A stretch of DNA of 64,000 nt, taken from Teichococcus coralli (lineage in GTDB: Bacteria > Pseudomonadota > Alphaproteobacteria > Acetobacterales > Acetobacteraceae). Location: assembly GCF_009829925.1 (NCBI RefSeq), contig NZ_SNVJ01000011.1:1-64000 (forward strand). The letters run 5' to 3'. The position numbers and the translations under genes were made by a program. Positions 63,878-64,000 of the stretch are shown piece by piece. Positions within the stretch are counted from its first letter, which is position 1. Each line of letters opens with the position of its first letter. The notes under the pieces were generated by a model. That model made no database searches, was not told where the DNA came from, and worked only from the letters and a program-made list of their open reading frames with translations.

Positions 63878-64000
63878 TTGAAGCCGCTTCTGTTTCTGCT
63901 CACCGCCGCGGCCCTGGCCTGCGCGACCCCTGCCCTCGCGCGCGGCAAGGCCACCGGGGAGGCTGTCCAGCACCGCGCCCCCTCCCCCGCGCGCCTGGCG
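63878..64000 (+). CDS. N-terminus of an exported protein (partial)
   Basis: A TTG start after CGGAG opens a 41-codon frame running off the right edge. It encodes a typical signal peptide: KPLLFLLTAAALACATPALA, with cleavage expected after ALA, then RGKATGEAVQHRAPSPARLA. The family cannot be told from the fragment. The start choice rests on the ribosome site and on the signal peptide beginning there. Confidence 0.6.
   Translation, partial: MKPLLFLLTAAALACATPALARGKATGEAVQHRAPSPARLA

Overview
The window is very GC-rich DNA with GC-saturated third codon positions. It carries an alphaproteobacterial marker neighbourhood: pckA, chvI-chvG, then hprK-rapZ-EIIA-HPr-ptsI and ahcY. Together with pdxA-pdxJ, a class II ribonucleotide reductase and many exported solute-binding proteins, this suggests a chromosomal segment of a Roseomonas-like member of the Acetobacteraceae. 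The order-level placement is well supported; the genus is an inference. No phage, insertion sequence, rRNA or CRISPR array is visible.

Layout. 1-4.4 kb: a gene end, pdxA-pdxJ (vitamin B6) and an HWE-type sensor kinase. 4.4-12.7 kb: a DapA-like lyase, then a quinone/electrophile-type cluster (carboxylesterase, ring-cleaving dioxygenase, wrbA) with a divergent LysR regulator whose start codon lies in a 12-bp palindrome, followed by an esterase, an MFS exporter, a PRC-barrel protein and an HU-type protein. 12.8-24.1 kb: an eight-gene, tightly coupled chemosensory operon (cheW-cheR/TPR-cheW-mcp-cheA/REC-cheB and two hybrid histidine kinases). It resembles the Wsp system but lacks a diguanylate cyclase. 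24.2-29.5 kb: a 2-keto-4-pentenoate hydratase-like gene, a primary-type sigma factor without a recognisable region 1.1, a ParE/RelE-like toxin with its antitoxin, and a DUF2786/SprT-like gene pair. 29.5-32 kb: B12-dependent ribonucleotide reductase behind two NrdR-type boxes. 32-39 kb: a peptide-type ABC transporter operon led by a phosphonate-monoester-hydrolase/sulfatase; one permease lacks its EAA loop.

39-46 kb: cupin, DoxX, a nitronate-monooxygenase-like flavoprotein, pnp, and a lower-GC gene pair that may be a toxin and its immunity protein. 46-59 kb: pckA, HugZ-like, ChvI/ChvG, a PLP dehydratase, the incomplete regulatory PTS (HPr kinase, RapZ, EIIA-Man, HPr, EI) and ahcY. 59-64 kb: an orphan TRAP binding protein, uppP, a small exported protein, both subunits of a 3-oxoacid CoA-transferase, tRNA-Ala(GGC) and the start of another exported protein.

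Non-coding structure is rich. I see nine copies or half-copies of one intergenic element with GAATTC-centred hairpin ends, three copies of a second two-hairpin element, a three-palindrome cassette, a 43-bp tandem array behind chvG, and two 15-bp in-frame ATG-carrying minisatellites directly upstream of cheA and chvI. The chemosensory operon, the minisatellites and the intergenic element family are the most interesting items.
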